From: Amycolatopsis balhimycina FH 1894
GTDB taxonomy: Bacteria; Actinomycetota; Actinomycetes; Mycobacteriales; Pseudonocardiaceae
Direction: 5' to 3'
Assembly: GCF_000384295.1 (NCBI RefSeq)
Contig: NZ_KB913037.1
Location: forward strand, 3,086,649 to 3,150,648
Length of the DNA stretch: 64,000 nucleotides
This document shows positions 34,364 through 42,682 of the stretch, one piece after another (positions within the stretch are counted from its first letter, which is position 1; the number at the start of each line of letters is the position of its first letter). Position numbers and translations under genes: made by a program. Under the pieces are notes generated by a model. The model was given only the letters and a program-made list of their open reading frames with translations. It was not told the DNA's origin and did not search any database.

Positions 34364-35296
34364 ATGACCGCACGTCAGCTCATCACCACGCCGTTCACCG
34401 CCGCCGGCACCGCGGACGACGTCCTGGCGGGCGTCGACCTCGCCGGCGTCCGCGTGATCGTCACCGGCGCGTCCTCCGGGATCGGCGCGGAAACCGCTCG
34501 CGCACTGGCCGCCGCCGGTGCCGAGGTGACCCTCGCGGTCCGCAACATCGCCGCGACGCCTCGCTCGCGGGTCGCCCGGCTCGACCTCGCCGACCAGACC
34601 TCGGTCCGCCGGTTCACGCAAGCGTGGGACGGCCCCTTGCACATCCTGGTGAACAACGCGGGCATCGTCACCGGCGGACCGGCCCACACCGCGGAGGGCT
34701 GGGAACTGCAGTTCGCGACGAACCACCTCGGCCATTTCGCCCTGGCCACCGGCTTGCACGCGGCGCTGGCCCGCGGCGCCGCCGACCGCGGCGAGTCGCG
34801 GATCGTCTCGGTCAGCTCGACAGCGCACATGCGGGCCGGCATCGACTTCGCCGACCTGCACTTCGAACGCCGCCCCTACGATCCCCAAATCGCCTACGCG
34901 CAATCGAAAACGGCGAACTCGCTGTTCGCGGTGGAAGCAACCCGCCGCTGGGCGGCCGACGGGATCTACGCGAACACCGCCAACCCCGGCGGAGTCGCGA
35001 CCGGACTGCAACGGAACTTCACCCCGGCCCAGAAGCAATCCCTCGCCGCAGCCGAAGCGGCGGGAGTCTTCGCCTACAAGACGGTCGAACAAGGAGCAGC
35101 GACGAGCGTCGTCGCAGCCGTCGCACCACAGTTCGCCCACACCGGCGGCCACTACCTCGACGACGCACAGGAGGCGTACACCGTGCCGGACGACGCCGAA
35201 CTCGCCGACCACCCGCACGGCGTCAAGGCATGGGCCCTCGACCCGGCCACCGCGGAACGCCTCTGGGAGGTGTCGGCCGAACTGACCCGCGGCTGA
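34364..35296 (+). CDS. SDR-family oxidoreductase (retinol-dehydrogenase-like)
   Basis: A 310-residue extended-classical SDR resembling retinol dehydrogenase/WWOX-type proteins: 'VIVTGASSGIGAETARAL' (~31-48), NNAG near 101, 'NHLGHFALATGL' near 124, 'VSVSSTAH' and YxxxK in 'YAQSK' near 180. The start ATG 34364 follows the operator directly with almost no leader. It is controlled by the divergent TetR protein. Substrate unknown. Confidence 0.9.
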   Translation: MTARQLITTPFTAAGTADDVLAGVDLAGVRVIVTGASSGIGAETARALAAAGAEVTLAVRNIAATPRSRVARLDLADQTSVRRFTQAWDGPLHILVNNAGIVTGGPAHTAEGWELQFATNHLGHFALATGLHAALARGAADRGESRIVSVSSTAHMRAGIDFADLHFERRPYDPQIAYAQSKTANSLFAVEATRRWAADGIYANTANPGGVATGLQRNFTPAQKQSLAAAEAAGVFAYKTVEQGAATSVVAAVAPQFAHTGGHYLDDAQEAYTVPDDAELADHPHGVKAWALDPATAERLWEVSAELTRG

Positions 35297-35318
35297 CGCA
35301 GTCAGCCAGTGGTGCAGG

Positions 35319-35894
35319 TCAAGCACCGGGCGGCCGGAGGCCGTCCATGAGGAGGTTCAGCAGGCGGCTCGCCTTGGCTTCGTGCTCGGGGCGGGGGGCC
35401 ACGGTGAAGATGCCGATGAGGGAAGCGGCGATGTCTTCGGCGGTGACGTCGGAGCGGAGGTCGCCCGCTGCCCGGCCGGCGTCGAGGATCGTGGTGATGG
35501 CCGCCAGCAGCTCGGCCCGGGTCTGCGCATGGGCGATCTCGCCCGACTCGATCATCGCGAGCAGCGTGTCGAGCATGCCGTTCTTGGTCGCGATCCAGTC
35601 CCCGAACAAGTCCGTCCAGCGCCGCATCGCCGCAGCCGGGGGCAGCCGGCCGAGCAGCTCGCGGGCGCCGGTCGTCAGCCGCACGACCTGGTCCCGGTAG
35701 ACCGCGTCGACCAGCGACTCGCGGGTCGGGAAGTGCCGGTAGAGCGTGGCGATGCCGACCCCGGCCTCGCGGGCGATCGCCCGCATCGACGGCTCGGCCT
35801 CAGCCGAGACGAACATGCGGGTCGCCACCGCGAGCAACTGGTCGCGGTTACGGGTGGCGTCCGCCCGTGGCGCGCGCGTCTCCGCCTCAGTCAA
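35319..35894 (-). CDS. TetR-family transcriptional regulator
   Basis: A 191-residue TetR protein: 'PSMRAIAREAGVGIATLYRHFPTRE' shape in the helix-turn-helix (~34-57) and a C-terminal SBP-type helical domain. It converges on the preceding SDR (22 bp) and diverges from the quinone-oxidoreductase-like mini-gene at 35987. GAAACGGA-N6-TCCGTTTC lies 36 bp upstream of its start and is its likely operator. Confidence 0.9.
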   Translation of the reverse strand: MTEAETRAPRADATRNRDQLLAVATRMFVSAEAEPSMRAIAREAGVGIATLYRHFPTRESLVDAVYRDQVVRLTTGARELLGRLPPAAAMRRWTDLFGDWIATKNGMLDTLLAMIESGEIAHAQTRAELLAAITTILDAGRAAGDLRSDVTAEDIAASLIGIFTVAPRPEHEAKASRLLNLLMDGLRPPGA

Positions 35895-35930
35895 AACGGA
35901 TCACGCTCCGGTTGCGTTAGAGTCGGTCAT

Positions 35931-35952
35931 GAAACGGAGCATAGTCCGTTTC
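35931..35952. promoter_or_regulatory. TetR operator GAAACGGA-N6-TCCGTTTC
   Basis: A perfect 8-bp-arm palindrome between divergent TetR and quinone-oxidoreductase-like genes. A further AAACGGA half-site lies at 35894-35900 next to the regulator start. Confidence 0.7.
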
Positions 35953-35986
35953 AGCGGGTTCCTCGACCTCGAAGAAACAGGCGTAC

Positions 35987-36394
35987 ATGCAGGAACAAAA
36001 CAGGGCGGTCCGGCTCGATGCGTTCGGCGGTCCCGAAGTCCTGGACGTCCGTGAGGTTCCCGCTCCGCGTGCAGGCCCGGGTCAGGTCCGGGTGCGGGTC
36101 ACCGCGGCCGGCCTCAACCCGATGGACTGGATCATGACCGCCGACGCGGACACCGCCGCGCGGTTCGGCTTGAGCCTCCCGGCCGGGTTCGGGACCGACT
36201 ACGCGGGCGTGGTCGACCAGGTCGGTGCCGGGGTGAGCGGCTTCGCCCCCGGCGACCGGGTGTTCGGCGGCGCCCTGTCCCGTGCGGTGCCTGTCGCGGC
36301 GAGCTTCCCGGTCGGGCAAATCCGCCGCGCGGCCGAACTTCAGGCCGGCCGGCACGTGCACGGCAAGGTCGTCATCGACCTCCAGGGTGGTTGA
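35987..36394 (+). pseudogene. zinc-type quinone oxidoreductase with large in-frame internal deletion
   Basis: The frame is open for 135 codons. Residues 1-100 are the GroES-like N-terminal domain ('VRLDAFGGPEVLDVREVPAP', 'GTDYAGVVDQVGAGV', 'GDRVFGGAL'), and the last ~27 are the family C-terminus ('FPVGQIRRAAELQAGRHVHGK'). The whole NADPH-binding Rossmann domain, roughly 175 residues, is missing between them. An active oxidoreductase is therefore very unlikely, although the reading frame is intact. The divergent TetR gene and its operator are preserved. Confidence 0.8.
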
Positions 36395-36400
36395 CGGCTT

Positions 36401-37180
36401 TCACAGCTGCCTGACGCGCAGGACGCCGGTCAGCATCGGGAGGGTGAATTCGCCGCTGGTGGTCTCTGGTCTGCTCGCGAGGAAAGCGCGGATCCGGCCG
36501 AGCGTGGCAGCTCGTTCCTGTTCCGGCATGACCAGCATCCCCGCGCGGGTGGCGAGTGTCGCGACGAGGGAGCCGGCGGTGCGACGCTGCCCGTGCGGGA
36601 ACTCGTCCTGTTCGGGCGAGCCGAACCGAGCGACCAGGCCGGTCTTGGGGAGGTGCGAGCCCGCAGTCGCGGCGCGCCAGCTGCCGAACGTGTCACGCGG
36701 GCCGATGGCCGCGCCTCCGCCGACCTGCTCGAGGGCGGCAACCCAGCCGACCCGGTTGTCCATGACGTTCCACAGGCCGGCCAGGATGCCGCCGGGTGCG
36801 AGGACCCTGGCGATCTCGGGTCCTGCGACAACCATGTCGAACCAGTGCAGAGCGTTGCCGGCCAGTACGGCATCGACGGACGCGTCAGGCAGCGGTATCG
36901 CCTCGGCACTGCCGGGCAGGGCACGGACATCCGGCAGCGCGCGGCGCAGCTCGGTCAGCATCGCCGGGTCGGGCTCGGCCGCGACGACGTCGACGCCCAG
37001 CGCGACCAGCGTGCCGGTCAGCTTGCCGGTTCCAGCGCCGAGGTCGAGCACTCGCGGGCCGGGCGCGGGTTCCAGCGCCCAGCGCACCGCGGCCGGCGCG
37101 TAGTCCGGGCGGTGCTCGGCATAGGCGACCGCGGCCGCGCCGAACGACGAGGCATGAAGGCGCCGTGCGTCCCGTTCCAT
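36401..37180 (-). CDS. class I SAM-dependent methyltransferase
   Basis: A 259-residue methyltransferase: motif I 'VLDLGAGTGKLTG' (~44-56), motif II 'VVAAEPDPAM' near 66, 'DAVLAGNALHWF' near 105 and 'VLAPGGILAGLWN' near 127, typical of the UbiE/Coq5-like small-molecule group with an 'HWF' aromatic loop. Stop codons of this gene and the quinone-oxidoreductase remnant are 6 bp apart. Substrate unknown. Confidence 0.88.
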   Translation of the reverse strand: MERDARRLHASSFGAAAVAYAEHRPDYAPAAVRWALEPAPGPRVLDLGAGTGKLTGTLVALGVDVVAAEPDPAMLTELRRALPDVRALPGSAEAIPLPDASVDAVLAGNALHWFDMVVAGPEIARVLAPGGILAGLWNVMDNRVGWVAALEQVGGGAAIGPRDTFGSWRAATAGSHLPKTGLVARFGSPEQDEFPHGQRRTAGSLVATLATRAGMLVMPEQERAATLGRIRAFLASRPETTSGEFTLPMLTGVLRVRQL

Positions 37181-37233
37181 GCGGGCACTTTATCGGCCGC
37201 GGGGTTCGCTTGCCGCGGAAACCACAGGGGGTC

Positions 37234-37284
37234 TCATGAGGGGCACCCTCATGGACTTTACGTCCATGAGGGTGCCCCTCATGA
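37234..37284. repeat. large palindrome with TCATGAGGGGCACCCTCATG core
   Basis: TCATGAGGGGCACCCTCATG plus GAC pairs perfectly over 23 bp with the right arm, around the loop TTTAC. Each arm contains a smaller palindrome (ATGAGGG/CCCTCAT). It sits between the methyltransferase start and the DUF418 pseudogene stop and probably acts as a terminator; its form suggests a dispersed intergenic repeat family. Confidence 0.75.
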
Positions 37285-37288
37285 CAAA

Positions 37289-38225
37289 TCACGCCGGCTT
37301 CCGGCCCAGGCGCAGAGCCGGTTTCGTGGCCGTGTGCAGCAGGAACTCCAGCGGGCCGCGCCGGAAGAACCGGGACCAGGCCAGCGCGAAGACGATCGCG
37401 GCCACGATGAACCCGACAAGAACCGCAGGCGGCTCGCCTTGCGCCCCGCTGAGCCCGAGCACCGCGATCGCGATGACGTGGCCGGTGTAGGCGGTCAAGG
37501 ACATCGAGCCGACCGCGGTCACCGGGCTCCCAAGCCGGGGCAGCTTGTCGGTCAGGACCAGTGCGCAGACCAGCACCGTGATCGCCACGCCCACGGAGCC
37601 GACGATCTCGAACGGCGTACCGCTGTGCGGTGACGACACGAGCAGCCACGCGGGCGTGCCGGTGTTCACCGCGCCCGAGGCCACCCAGCGGTCCCCGTCC
37701 TGGTATCCGAGTTCGAGTACCCCGCCGGGGCCGGACAGCTTGCCGCTTCCCGGCACCGCGTCGTTCCCGACCAGGTCCGTCACCCCGAAGAGGCGGATCG
37801 CCGTCCAGGATCCACCGTAACCGGCGAGGGCGAGCACCGGGCCGAGGACCGCCAGCCGGACCCTGGTCACGGCGGCGGTGAGGTCGAGCCGGCCGAGAGC
37901 CATGCCCGCGAACACGAACGGCAGCCACGTGGCGACCGGGTAGCTGCCGGTGAACAGCAGCCGCACGATGCCCTCCCCGCCGGTCGCCTCGACGGGGTCG
38001 TGGGAGGTGATCGCCTGTCCCCAGCCGCTGCCGGTCCAGGGTCGCGAACAACGCCGACGAGCGGCCCTGCACGAAGTCCATCAGCACTCCGGTGACCCCG
38101 CCGACTGCGGGATCCGGGCCGACGTGCGCGCCGAACATGCCGAAGACGGCGAGGCCGCGTGCCAGGTCGATGCCCGCGAGGCGCGCGACACCCGGCCTTG
38201 TTGTCGTACTTTCGGTACCGATCAC
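37289..38225 (-). pseudogene. DUF418-family membrane protein, internally deleted and frameshifted
   Basis: The N-terminus from 38225 ('AGIDLARGLAVFGMFGAH', 'DFVQGRSSALFATL') is a normal DUF418/acyltransferase-like start. Near 38040 the reading jumps to another frame at 'SGWGQAITSHDP', followed by 'RLLFTGSYPVATWLPFVFAG' and the remaining spans to 37289. Roughly 80-100 residues are missing at the junction and the frame changes, so only a fragment could be made. Both halves are clear members of the same family, which supports a deletion rather than two genes. Confidence 0.8.
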
Positions 38226-38305
38226 GATTCTCAGCGTTGCGAACCGCGGCGGGACAGTGCATCCGCCGGTGAGCGGGAAACCGCCCGCCGCCCGGCTGGA
38301 ACTCG

Positions 38306-39442
38306 CTATCCGCGCGGCCGTGCGAAGACGCCGGCGGCGAACGCCAGCAGGTACGGCAGTGACGCCCGGGCCGTGCGCCAGGTGTGGCCGAAGCCTTCCT
38401 CGGTGCGGACGGCCGCCTGCTGGCCGCGGACACGCAACGCGTCCGCGATGCTCCGCGCCGTGGTGACGTCGCCGGGCGCCTCCGACCCGGCCGTGAGGAT
38501 GGCGGCGACCGGTTGCGGGAACGACATCCTGGACAGGTAGTCCCGTGGCGTGTTCGCGGCGAGCAGGGCCGGATCCTCGCTGAGCCGCCTGCGGTTGTCC
38601 GGGACGTCGTAGGGCATCGCCAGCAGCAGCGCGCCGAACGCGTCGAGCCGGTGCAGGCCGATGTTCAGCGCGGCGAACGCGCCGCCGGACATGCCGCCGA
38701 GCGCGCGGTGCCCCCGGTCGGCGACGGTGCGGTAGCGCCGATCGATGGCCGGCACCACGCTGCCGGCCAGGTAACTCTCCAGCTTCGGGCCACCGGGGAC
38801 GTCGAGGCCTTCCCAGTCACGACCGGGGTGTCCGGCGGTCAGGTCGACGCTGACCACGATCATCGGCGGGAGCGCCCGGAGCCGGGAGAACCGCTGCAGC
38901 GTGCCGGGTGCGTCGCCGGCGGTGAGCCAGTCCTCGGGTCCGCCGGGGTTGCCGTGCACCAGGTAGACGACCGGATAGCGCCGGTTCGCGTTCGCCGCGT
39001 CGGTGTAGCCGGGCGGGAGCAGGACGAAGTTGCGCCCGCCCGGCACGCCGTTGCCGGGATCGGCGATGACCATCCGCTCCACGGCCGGGCCGCCCGCGCC
39101 ACCGAGCCGGATCTGCCGGGTTCCGGGCGTCGAACCCTCGTCTTCGAACAGCTTCCCGAGGTCGCGCAGCGGCCCGCCGCCGCGCTGGAGCAGCAGCACG
39201 AGATCCGTGCCCGACCGGACGTACCCGACGCCGGCGTTGGCCCCGGCGGTCGTGGCCAGCAGCACGAACACGACCGCCAGCGCGATCCCGCACCGGCGCG
39301 CGCCCTTGCGCCGTCGCACCAGGATCGTGCCCACCACGCACGCGACGGCCAGGGCGGCGAACGTGAGCCAGAGCCACGGCGACTCCAGCGGGCCCGCCGC
39401 CCTGGCCTGGCCGGCCACCTCGGCCGGAACCGGATAGCTCAT
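38306..39442 (-). CDS. membrane-anchored alpha/beta hydrolase (esterase-D/mycolyltransferase-like)
   Basis: A 378-residue protein with two N-terminal membrane spans (~23-43, ~50-70) and an extracytoplasmic alpha/beta hydrolase domain of the esterase D/antigen-85-like group. Evidence: 'RRYPVVYLVHGNPGGPEDW' (oxyanion region), nucleophile Ser in 'GGMSGGAFAALN', and a late His in 'EGFGHTWRTAR'. It may act on envelope esters or lipids. The next gene upstream on the same strand (DUF2076-like) ends 13 bp before its start, so they may be an operon. Confidence 0.85.
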   Translation of the reverse strand: MSYPVPAEVAGQARAAGPLESPWLWLTFAALAVACVVGTILVRRRKGARRCGIALAVVFVLLATTAGANAGVGYVRSGTDLVLLLQRGGGPLRDLGKLFEDEGSTPGTRQIRLGGAGGPAVERMVIADPGNGVPGGRNFVLLPPGYTDAANANRRYPVVYLVHGNPGGPEDWLTAGDAPGTLQRFSRLRALPPMIVVSVDLTAGHPGRDWEGLDVPGGPKLESYLAGSVVPAIDRRYRTVADRGHRALGGMSGGAFAALNIGLHRLDAFGALLLAMPYDVPDNRRRLSEDPALLAANTPRDYLSRMSFPQPVAAILTAGSEAPGDVTTARSIADALRVRGQQAAVRTEEGFGHTWRTARASLPYLLAFAAGVFARPRG

Positions 39443-39455
39443 CGTGGCGCCCGGC

Positions 39456-39992
39456 TCACCACTGCTCGCCGTCGTCCCAGCCGCCCTGGTCCCCCCAGCC
39501 TTCGTGGCCCGCGTCGCCGTGGTGCTCGCCCGCCGAGGCTTCGTGGCCGCCGAACGCCCCGTTCAGGCCCTGGAACAGCAACGCGCCACCGGCGACACCC
39601 GCGGCCGCGGCGGCGGCCGTCTTCAGGAAACCGCCACCGGAACGGCCCTGCGGCGCGGCCGCCGGCGCGGCCTGGTCCCGGTTCTGGCCGAACACACGGG
39701 ACATGAACCCGCCACCCCCGGCCTGCGCGGGCGGCGGTGCAGAAGCCGAGGCCGGTGCAGCCCCGAAGGCCGGCGCGGGCGCGGCGGCTTGCAACTCGGC
39801 GATCCGCGCCTGGGCCGTGCGCAGCGCGTCCTCCTGCACCAGCACCGCCTGCACGAGCAGGTAAAGCGCGTCCGGCTGGGCCCCGACGTGGTGGGCGATC
39901 AGCTCGGCGGCCTGCGGGTCCTTCTGCACCGGCTGGGCCTGCCGCAGCCGGTTCGCCAGCCCGAGGATCAGCTCGCGGTCCTGGTTCTCCAT
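39456..39992 (-). CDS. DUF2076-family protein
   Basis: A 178-residue protein of the DUF2076 type: an N-terminal helical segment 'QDRELILGLANRLRQAQP' with 'YLLVQAVLVQEDALR', an Ala/Pro-rich middle, a Gly/Ala-rich hydrophobic stretch ('TAAAAAAGVAGGALLFQGL', ~125-143) and an acidic Gly/Trp tail. DUF2076 proteins are cell-envelope associated and of unknown function. It is divergent from the two-component system at 40162 and co-directional with the esterase. Confidence 0.8.
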   Translation of the reverse strand: MENQDRELILGLANRLRQAQPVQKDPQAAELIAHHVGAQPDALYLLVQAVLVQEDALRTAQARIAELQAAAPAPAFGAAPASASAPPPAQAGGGGFMSRVFGQNRDQAAPAAAPQGRSGGGFLKTAAAAAAGVAGGALLFQGLNGAFGGHEASAGEHHGDAGHEGWGDQGGWDDGEQW

Positions 39993-40161
39993 GGGAACTC
40001 CCTTCGTCGGGCTCCATCCTCGATGCGCGCCGCCACCTGCGGACACCGGTGAACCGGCCCGAACCCACCGCCGACCGGCTGCCGATCTCCAGCCGATCGG
40101 CCGGCGCCGGCCGCCGGGTCCCGGCTGGCACACCGGTGCCCGTTCCGGCGAGACTGCTCCC

Positions 40162-40815
40162 ATGGTTCGAGTGATCGTCGTCGACGACGAGGAACTGGTG
40201 CGCTCCGGATTCCGCCTCATCCTCCAGGCGGCGGGCGACATCGAGGTCGTGGCGACCGTCACCGGCGCGCACGCGGTCAAGGAAGTCAGCCTGCTGCGCC
40301 CCGACGTCGTGCTGCTCGACATCCGGATGCCCGACGTCGACGGCCTGACCGTCCTGCGGCAGTTGCGCGGCCTGCAGAACCCGCCGGTCGTGGCGATGCT
40401 CACCACCTTCGACTCCGACGAATACATCGCCACCGCCCTACGCTCCGGCGCCGCCGGATTCATCCTCAAAGACACCGCACCCGAACAACTCGCCCAGCTC
40501 GTCCGCACCCTCGCCGCCGGCGGCGTCGTCCTCTCCCCCAAAGTCACCCGCACCGTCGTCGACGGCTACCTCGACTCCGGCGCCGGCTCCGCCGCGGCCA
40601 CCCAGGTCGACCAGCTGTCCGACCGCGAACGCGCCGTGCTCGTCCTCATCGCCGACGGACTGTCCAATGCCGACATCGCCGGCCGGATCCACGTCAGCGT
40701 CGGCACGGTCAAGGACCACGTGTCCGCGCTCCTCACCAAACTCGGCGTCGGCAGCCGCGTGCAGGCCGCGCTCGTCGCCCAACGCGCCGGCCTGCTCGAG
40801 AACCGGCCGACGTGA
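40162..40815 (+). CDS. two-component response regulator, NarL/LuxR type
   Basis: A 217-residue regulator. Receiver domain: acidic pair in 'VIVVDDEELV', phospho-acceptor Asp in 'VVLLDIRMPD' (~53), Lys in 'FILKDTAPE'. Output: LuxR helix-turn-helix 'LSDRERAVLVLIADGLSNADIA' start with 'HVSVGTVKDHVSALLTKLGV'. The histidine kinase gene overlaps its stop by 4 bp. The divergent DUF2076/esterase pair or the membrane protein at 42064 could be targets; this is not shown by sequence. Confidence 0.93.
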   Translation: MVRVIVVDDEELVRSGFRLILQAAGDIEVVATVTGAHAVKEVSLLRPDVVLLDIRMPDVDGLTVLRQLRGLQNPPVVAMLTTFDSDEYIATALRSGAAGFILKDTAPEQLAQLVRTLAAGGVVLSPKVTRTVVDGYLDSGAGSAAATQVDQLSDRERAVLVLIADGLSNADIAGRIHVSVGTVKDHVSALLTKLGVGSRVQAALVAQRAGLLENRPT

Positions 40816-41903
40816 ACCGGACGCAGGCCCTGCTCGCCGACGCCGGGCTGCTCGCCCTCGCCGCCCTCGACGCCGGATTCAACCAACCCGGCCGGGCCTG
40901 GGAAATCGGCACAGCGGTCCTCGCCGTCGCCGCGCTACTCCTCCGGCGGCGATGGCCGGTCGCGGCCTTCGCGCTGACCCTGCCCGCGCTCGCGCTCGTG
41001 GGCTCGGTGATCGCGACCCTCATCGCGCTCTACGCCGTGGCCCTCCGGTATTCGAACCGGTATCTGCTCACCGGCTGCGGGATCCTCGCCGCAGCCGGGT
41101 ATCTCTTCCCCGGCCTGGAATACCAGTACCCACGCGCCGACCTGGTGCTCACCGGCATCTACGCGACCATGACCGCGGCCGCCCCCATCTTCTTCGGCCG
41201 GCTCGTCCACGCCCAGCGGGAACTCGCGCTGCGGCTGGAAGACATCCGGGCCGCCCGCGAGCACGAACGGCTCCTCGACGCCCAGGCGACCCTCGCCAAG
41301 GAACGCAACCAGCTCGCCCGCGAAATGCACGACGTCGTCTCCCACCAGGTCAGCCTGATCGCCGTCCAAGCCGGCGCACTCAGCGTCTCCACCACCGACC
41401 CCGGTGTGAAATCCGTCGCCGACAACGTCCGCACACTCTCCGTCGACACCCTCGACGAACTCCGCCACATGGTCAACCTGCTCCGCGCCTCCGGCAGCAC
41501 CGCCACCGAACTCACCCCGCAGCCGACACTGTCCGACCTGGACCGCCTGATCACCGGCAGCGGCATCGAAACCCGCCTGACCGGCACCGCACCCGACGGC
41601 ATCGACACCGCCGTCCAGCGCACCATCTACCGCACCATCCAGGAAGCCCTCACCAACGTCCGCAAACACGCCCCCGGCAGCACCGCCACGATCGAACTCG
41701 CTCACGACGACACCGACTTCACGGTCGCGGTGACCAACACCCCGCCGACCCGCCCGACGCTCGCCCTGCCCAGCGCCCGCCACGGACTCGTCGGCATCCA
41801 GGAACGCGCCGCACTGCTCGGCGGAACCGTCAAAGCCGCAGCGACCGGCGACGGCGGGTTCCGGCTCGAACTCCGCCTGCCCCGCACGAACCCCAGCCGG
41901 TAG
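40812..41903 (+). CDS. two-component sensor histidine kinase (HisKA_3 type)
   Basis: A 363-residue NarL-type kinase. The first ~130 residues hold about four membrane spans with very short loops, so sensing is probably within the membrane. The HisKA_3 phospho-acceptor is His in 'REMHDVVSHQVSLIAVQ' (~175). The ATPase domain has 'IYRTIQEALTNVRKHAPG' (N-box) and 'HGLVGIQERAALLGG' (G-box). GTG 40812 overlaps the response-regulator stop. Confidence 0.93.
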   Translation: MNRTQALLADAGLLALAALDAGFNQPGRAWEIGTAVLAVAALLLRRRWPVAAFALTLPALALVGSVIATLIALYAVALRYSNRYLLTGCGILAAAGYLFPGLEYQYPRADLVLTGIYATMTAAAPIFFGRLVHAQRELALRLEDIRAAREHERLLDAQATLAKERNQLAREMHDVVSHQVSLIAVQAGALSVSTTDPGVKSVADNVRTLSVDTLDELRHMVNLLRASGSTATELTPQPTLSDLDRLITGSGIETRLTGTAPDGIDTAVQRTIYRTIQEALTNVRKHAPGSTATIELAHDDTDFTVAVTNTPPTRPTLALPSARHGLVGIQERAALLGGTVKAAATGDGGFRLELRLPRTNPSR

Positions 41904-41990
41904 CCGTCCGGACCGGTTCCGAGGTCGCGCTGATTCCGAGTCGGCGTTGCAGCACCCCGACTTGACAAGGCTCCACGCTCACCGCACTCT

Positions 41991-42005
41991 GTTAGAGCCT
42001 CTAAC
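41991..42005. promoter_or_regulatory. short perfect palindrome GTTAGAG-C-CTCTAAC
   Basis: Seven-bp perfect arms lie 58 bp upstream of the small membrane-protein gene; a TTGACA -35-like hexamer is at 41962-41967. No regulator of a matching type is adjacent, so the binding protein is encoded elsewhere or is the HTH protein at 42683. Confidence 0.5.
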
Positions 42006-42063
42006 TACAAGAACAGGCCCTAACAACTCGGTCATCGAACAGCCTTGAAAGGAAACACCCGCC

Positions 42064-42519
42064 ATGACACGTCAAACCGACGTTCCCGCCACCGCCGACA
42101 AGCCCACCTCGCTGGCAGACCGGATCGGACGCGGACTGCTTGCCCTCTGCGGGATAGCCACGCTCGGCGCGTTCGCGAACGGGATCTCCATCATGGCGAC
42201 CGTGGCACCCGAACGCCTGATGTCGGAAGCCTGGCGCACGTTCGCCTACCTCGTGTTCGCCGGCCTGTTCGTCATGCTCGCCGTGGCGCCGCGCACACAG
42301 CGAGGCGCGTGGGAACTCGTGTTCGCCCACAAGATCGCGATCACGGCGTTCGCCATCGCGGCAGGCGACACACCCGACGCGAACGCAACCTGGCCGATCG
42401 ACCTGACCCTCGTACTGGCCACCGCGGTGGCCTACGTGCTGTGCCGCGGCTGGTACGGGTGGCGATCCGCCACCCTTGCACCGGTCCAGCGTCGCGCTCG
42501 CCGGCCCGCCATCGTCTAG
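42064..42519 (+). CDS. small membrane protein, unknown function
   Basis: A 151-residue protein with about four hydrophobic spans: 'LLALCGIATLGAFANGI', 'FAYLVFAGLFVMLAVA', 'KIAITAFAIAAGD' and 'LVLATAVAYVLC'. No catalytic motif is visible. GAAAGGA lies eight bases before the ATG. A 15-bp palindrome upstream suggests single-gene regulation. I do not recognise the family. Confidence 0.65.
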   Translation: MTRQTDVPATADKPTSLADRIGRGLLALCGIATLGAFANGISIMATVAPERLMSEAWRTFAYLVFAGLFVMLAVAPRTQRGAWELVFAHKIAITAFAIAAGDTPDANATWPIDLTLVLATAVAYVLCRGWYGWRSATLAPVQRRARRPAIV

Positions 42520-42682
42520 AGCACGAAGCGCCCTATTCACGCGCTGACCACGCTGGGTGGGTCCTGCCGCGTTCGCCGCCTGTCCGACCCGGCCGTCAAG
42601 CGGTTGTCTCGGTGTCCGGGCTGCCGGTGAACGCCCGGACGAACGAGGACACGCACTCCGCGGCACCGAGGCCCGCCCCAGC

